DNA of 64,000 bases from NCBI RefSeq assembly GCF_009362785.1, contig NZ_WHNQ01000009.1, forward strand, positions 124,001 to 188,000, given 5' to 3'. Every line of letters starts with the position of its first letter. Within the stretch, counting starts at the first letter, position 1. The notes below the pieces were generated by a model. It was not told the DNA's origin and did not search any database. It saw nothing but the letters and a program-made list of their open reading frames with translations. Shown here piece by piece: positions 62,175 to 64,000 of this stretch. The position numbers were made by a program, and so were the translations under genes. This DNA comes from Paraburkholderia atlantica. GTDB taxonomy: Bacteria > Pseudomonadota > Gammaproteobacteria > Burkholderiales > Burkholderiaceae.

Positions 62175-63191
62175 TCAGTCGCGCGAGCCGCGGTTCTTCA
62201 ACTGGTCGAGCAACACGGCCGCGAGCAGGATCGCGCCGCGTACCAGGTACTGATAGAACGCGTCGATGTTCAACAGGTTCATCACGTTCTCGACCGTGCC
62301 CATGATCAGCACGCCGATCACGACGCCCGAGATGGTTGCACGGCCGCCCAGCAGCGACACGCCGCCGAGCACGCACGCGGAGATCACGTTCAGCTCGAAG
62401 CCTTCGGCGGCGTTCGGCTGACCCGACGTGATACGCGATGCGAGAATCACGCCGGCAAGCGCGGTGACGGCGCCCTGGATCAGGAAGATGTAGACGCGCG
62501 TGCGCTCCACGTTGATACCGGCGAGCCGCGACGCTTCCGGATTACCGCCGATCGCGAGCGTATTGCGGCCGTACACGGTCTGGTTCAGCATCACGCCGAA
62601 CACGATGAAGCAGATCAGCGTGACCCAGATCGGCAGCGACACGCCGAAGAACGTCAGGCCGCCGAGCGCGATGAAGGTATCCGACGATACGCCGACCGCC
62701 TGACCATGCGACACGATGAAACCGAGGCCGCGGACGATTTCCATCGTCGCGAGCGTCGTGATCAGCGCGTTGATCCGCAGATAAGCGATCACCGCGCCGT
62801 TGACGAAACCGATCACCGCGCCCGCCGCGACCGCCGCGATGATCGCGATGACGGTGCTATTGGTCGCGTTGAGCACCATCGCGCACAGCACGCCGGCGAA
62901 CGCGACGGTCGAGCCGACCGACAGGTCGAAGTCGCGCGACGCGAGGCAGAACATCATCGTGCACGCGACCATGCCGATCTGCGAGATCGACAGCGCGAGG
63001 CCGAGCATGTTCTCGATCGAGAAGAAATGATCGACGGTCAGCGACATCGTGACGAACATCACGATGAAGATCACGATCAGGCTGTACTCGGTGATCTGCT
63101 GCCACCACCTGGCCTTGTCGCTGGTCTGCGGAATCAGCGCGTCGGCCGCGCTCTTGGCGGCCTGCTGCGCGAGGTTTTCTCTGGCTTGCAT
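62175..63191 (-). CDS. araH: Sugar ABC transporter permease, AraH-like
   Basis: The 338-residue inner-membrane permease has about ten helices. Strong similarity to E. coli AraH is visible in F-C-L-A-S-R-D-F-D-L-S-V-G-S, I-N-A-L-I-T-T-L-A-T-M, R-N-T-L-A-I-G-G-N and A-C-V-L-G-G-V-S-L-L-G-G. ATG 63191 is preferred over TTG 63197 by ribosome-site spacing. Confidence 0.9.
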   Translation of the reverse strand: MQARENLAQQAAKSAADALIPQTSDKARWWQQITEYSLIVIFIVMFVTMSLTVDHFFSIENMLGLALSISQIGMVACTMMFCLASRDFDLSVGSTVAFAGVLCAMVLNATNSTVIAIIAAVAAGAVIGFVNGAVIAYLRINALITTLATMEIVRGLGFIVSHGQAVGVSSDTFIALGGLTFFGVSLPIWVTLICFIVFGVMLNQTVYGRNTLAIGGNPEASRLAGINVERTRVYIFLIQGAVTALAGVILASRITSGQPNAAEGFELNVISACVLGGVSLLGGRATISGVVIGVLIMGTVENVMNLLNIDAFYQYLVRGAILLAAVLLDQLKNRGSRD

Positions 63192-63245
63192 GTTCAATAC
63201 TCCTCCCCGTTCCCCACGGGTTGCGGACTCTCGTCCGGATAAGGT

Positions 63246-64000
63246 TCAGGCCGCGCGCGAGCCGCTCTGGTTGGCTGCGTTGGCATTCGTGTTCGAGTCA
63301 CCAGGTAGCGCGGTCGAGCTTTGCGGCAGCGCGAGGCCCAGCACCGACTGCTCGGTCGCATCCTTGCGCGCGAGCTCGCCGGAAATGCGGCCTTGGCGCA
63401 TCACGACGATCCGGTCGGACACGCCGAGCACTTCGGGCAATTCCGACGAAATCATCACGATCGCGCAGCCGCGCTCGGCGAGCTGATAGATCACGTTATA
63501 GATCTCGTGCTTCGCGCCGACGTCGATGCCGCGGGTCGGTTCGTCGAGAATCACGACTTTCAGATCCGGCTCGGCGAGCCAGCGCGACAGAATTGCCTTC
63601 TGCTGGTTGCCGCCCGACAGGAAGCGGATCTTCTGCCGGCGATGCGGCGTCTTGATCTTCAGCAGCTTGATAAAGCGGTCGGCTGTCTGCGCCTCTTTCT
63701 TGCGATCGAGAAACACACCCGCGCGCAGGTAGTGACGGCGGCAGCTGATGTTGATGTTCTCCGCGACGCTCGCCATCGCGACGATGCCCTCTTCCTTGCG
63801 ATCTTCGGGGCACAGCACGATGCCGTGCCTGATCGCCTCGCCCGCGCTGCGCACCTTGATCGGCTTGCCGTCGAGCACGAGTTCGCCGCCCTTGCGATGC
63901 TCGGCGCCGTACACCAGATGCATTAGCTCGCTGCGGCCCGCGCCGACGAGTCCGAAGAAGCCGACGATCTCACCGCGCCGCACCTCGAAGCTGGCCGGCT
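63246..64000 (-). CDS. araG: Sugar ABC transporter ATPase, AraG-like (C-terminal half, 5' end outside window)
   Basis: The visible part is the second nucleotide-binding domain of a double-ATPase sugar importer: degenerate Walker [10 protein letters not shown], signature L-S-G-G-N-Q-Q-K, Walker [15 protein letters not shown]. The frame continues past the window edge. A low-complexity Ser/Asn/Ala tail ends it. Upstream of araH, 54 bases away. Confidence 0.9.
   Translation of the reverse strand, partial: PASFEVRRGEIVGFFGLVGAGRSELMHLVYGAEHRKGGELVLDGKPIKVRSAGEAIRHGIVLCPEDRKEEGIVAMASVAENINISCRRHYLRAGVFLDRKKEAQTADRFIKLLKIKTPHRRQKIRFLSGGNQQKAILSRWLAEPDLKVVILDEPTRGIDVGAKHEIYNVIYQLAERGCAIVMISSELPEVLGVSDRIVVMRQGRISGELARKDATEQSVLGLALPQSSTALPGDSNTNANAANQSGSRAA

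Overview
This GC-rich window (roughly 64% GC, codons ending mostly in G or C) comes from the chromosome of a betaproteobacterium, almost certainly a Burkholderiaceae member and most likely Paraburkholderia. Supporting signs are the gene order dusB-fis-purH, ruvCAB, bamE-dapB-exbB-exbD-leuS-lptE-holA divergent from fur, the 77-residue Fis, a MaeB-type malic enzyme, and an oxidative arabinose/galactose-type sugar cluster at the right edge. No prophage, insertion sequence, CRISPR array, rRNA or tRNA gene was seen. The window is mostly core chromosome with a few accessory patches.

Layout. 1-4.1 kb: end of a UbiH-type flavin hydroxylase, dusB-fis, purH. 4.1-7.9 kb: a small KTSC-like protein, ruvC-ruvA-ruvB and an MpaB-like oxygenase. 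7.9-10.4 kb (minus): phosphatase, dtd, tyrS. 10.5-14.3 kb: anmK, erpA, rplM-rpsI, a candidate small RNA (about 13.43-13.52 kb, minus) and an OsmC-like gene. 14.4-16.8 kb (minus): RNase P RNA, a DUF3025 gene and pyrC. 17-22.8 kb: a class II glutamine amidotransferase, the gltIJKL glutamate/aspartate ABC transporter and glutamate dehydrogenase with a LysR regulator. 24-31.5 kb: purB, then gluconate uptake and kinase plus the Entner-Doudoroff pair edd-eda, divergent from a HexR-type regulator. 31.5-41.5 kb (minus): hemJ, proA, holA, lptE, leuS, exbD, exbB, dapB, bamE. 41.6-46.1 kb: fur, then a ureide/dicarboxylate island (allA, alc, dctA) beside a GntR/FadR-type regulator. 46.2-49.3 kb: gapA and tkt. 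50-52.3 kb: a VOC protein, rsmE and a barstar/secreted guanyl-RNase pair. 52.8-59 kb: maeB, thiL, pgpA, pncC, a cupin, a 15-bp palindromic tandem repeat, pyrF. 59.1-64 kb (minus): mutarotase, lactonase, sugar dehydrogenase, AraH-like permease and AraG-like ATPase (cut by the window edge).

How it fits together. Three local regulatory circuits can be read from the DNA. (1) A perfect GTAG-TTTTT-CTAC palindrome fills the spacer of a predicted edd promoter, with a near copy upstream of the hexR promoter. (2) A GGTC-N-GACC palindrome occurs three times: before the GntR-family gene, just downstream of a strong predicted dctA promoter, and before alc-allA, suggesting one regulator ties allantoate breakdown to dicarboxylate uptake. 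(3) An inverted repeat upstream of gdhA is a plausible site for the adjacent LysR protein. The most novel-looking item is the minus-strand candidate small RNA upstream of rplM. It has a sigma70-like promoter, a 5' hairpin, a hairpin loop displaying an anti-Shine-Dalgarno UCCUCC, and a strong intrinsic terminator.
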